Origin: Megalonaias nervosa
Taxonomy: Eukaryota; Mollusca; Bivalvia; Unionida; Unionidae
DNA: 64,000 bases
Assembly (NCBI GenBank): GCA_016617855.1
Contig: JAECUM010001742.1
Span: forward strand, 1 to 64,000
Direction of reading: 5' to 3'
The notes beneath the pieces are model-generated. The model did no database searches. It had not been told where the DNA came from and saw only the letters and a program-made list of their open reading frames with translations. The position numbers and the translations under genes are program-made. Shown here in pieces: positions 63,181 through 64,000 of this stretch (position 1 is the first letter of the stretch; each line of letters opens with the position of its first letter).

Positions 63181-64000
63181 GAAATCTTGCGCATACACAA
63201 ATTAGGGTCAACAAATATTGGTTGACTGACATGCTCTCACACAGTCTGTCATTATTCTGCTAAATGGCTCGTCAAATGCAGGAACAGGTTGTTGATTAGC
63301 CTTAGGTATTCTGATCAGGTTTTCCTAACATTTGACAAGTGTGATAAGCTCTACAGTATTCAGAAGCATAACTTTTAATTTTATGCAACTAAATATGATT
63401 TAGGGAGTCACATGGGCTAGACCAAGAATTTCCTGTTGATATGTTTTGGGAAGAACAGTTTGGTAGCTCTTAATAAGAACAATTTGATACCTTACTGACC
63501 AAGTCACCAGTGGGGATCTCAGGTGGTCTCCAATGTCTCATAAGAACACAATTTCTTACAAAAGAGTAAGCTGGTACTTGTGTGGCTTCAGTTTCACTAA
63601 TAACCTTCTGAAACATACAGAAGATCTCAAGATCTTGTTTCTGTTCGACGAGTGAATGTCTTTTGTCAGCCTGATTAGAACTTTAAAACGAGTAGTAGAA
63701 AGAAGATCACTGCAATCAAAACCTCTTGATTAATCAATACCAATAGCAAAGTTGACCTCATCAAAAGGCTGACCAATAAATGTGTCAGTTAGAGGAGTAA
63801 TATCATGATCAGCATCATTCTCAAGAGCTCTCTTTGCCACAGCTCTAATAATTGCCCAAGCTGGATATAAACCAGCAATTTCAATTTCAATAGGATCAAC
63901 TTTTTGATCCAATCAAGGCTTGTCAATTACGAGTGGATTAACCACAACCTTTGCTGCAGCTAAGTCATTACATAGTAATAAATGAATACTCTCAATGGGC
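63180..64000 (-). mobile_element. Decayed Ty3/gypsy retrotransposon fragment, protease end into integrase N-terminus
   Basis: Reading the minus strand from the window edge: a protease C-terminal signature (HLLLCNDLAAAKVV, about 63985-63945), a linker with PAWAIIRAVAKRA (63870-63830), then, in shifted frames, the region preceding integrase (LMRHWRPPE, about 63540-63515; VLPKTYQQEILGLAH, about 63455-63410). The integrase zinc-finger cysteines follow (CRAYHTCQM, about 63358-63332), then the start of the catalytic core (PAFDEPFSRIMTDCV, about 63280-63235). Stops and frameshifts make it non-functional. It continues beyond the window. No reverse transcriptase lies between protease and integrase. 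Confidence 0.85.

Overview
The window is eukaryotic, AT-rich and intron-rich, with no operon-like packing. Two kinds of sequence suggest an invertebrate, most likely a mollusc (bivalve): tRNA-derived SINEs with an AAC/ATC-rich tail, and an expanded-type nSTAND P-loop NTPase gene. Ty3/gypsy, hAT-like and pogo-like transposon relics and a very heavy load of minisatellites fit that picture. The species cannot be fixed from the sequence alone.

Region 1 (1-37950, + strand) is dominated by one split gene. I trace 13 exons between 3125 and 35988, with compatible splice phases throughout, giving about 360 residues in one frame. They encode a run of cysteine-containing leucine-rich repeats (LRR-CC, the fold used by F-box/LRR receptors and AMN1) followed by a very acidic C-terminal tail. 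The 5' end (start codon, any F-box) lies outside the window. Most introns carry their own private minisatellite, with units of 20 to 66 bp, and several carry SINEs or DNA transposons. A probable poly(A) signal is at 37924.

Region 2 (38000-56500) has no gene I can name. It holds tandem arrays, a segment repeated three times (43.7, 44.3 and 46.9 kb), SINE copies in minus orientation, and long degenerate repeat fields of about 150-190 bp per unit. One 126-codon open segment at 38701-39078 (minus) reads like protein but is not recognised.

Region 3 (56500-60200, minus strand) holds a large exon of an NLR-like nSTAND gene. It has a clean Walker A, Walker B and sensor motif, a helical middle, then ankyrin-like 65-residue repeats that are almost identical at DNA level and arranged as a 390-bp dimer. 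The 3' end is damaged: two 1-nt indels that cancel each other, a third frameshift, and a 33-bp minisatellite grown out of the coding repeat. A decayed second copy of the P-loop region lies just upstream.

Region 4 (60200-64000) has a 21-bp minisatellite encoding a heptapeptide in two frames. It ends in a decayed Ty3/gypsy element in which protease runs straight into integrase, the order typical of Gmr1-like elements.
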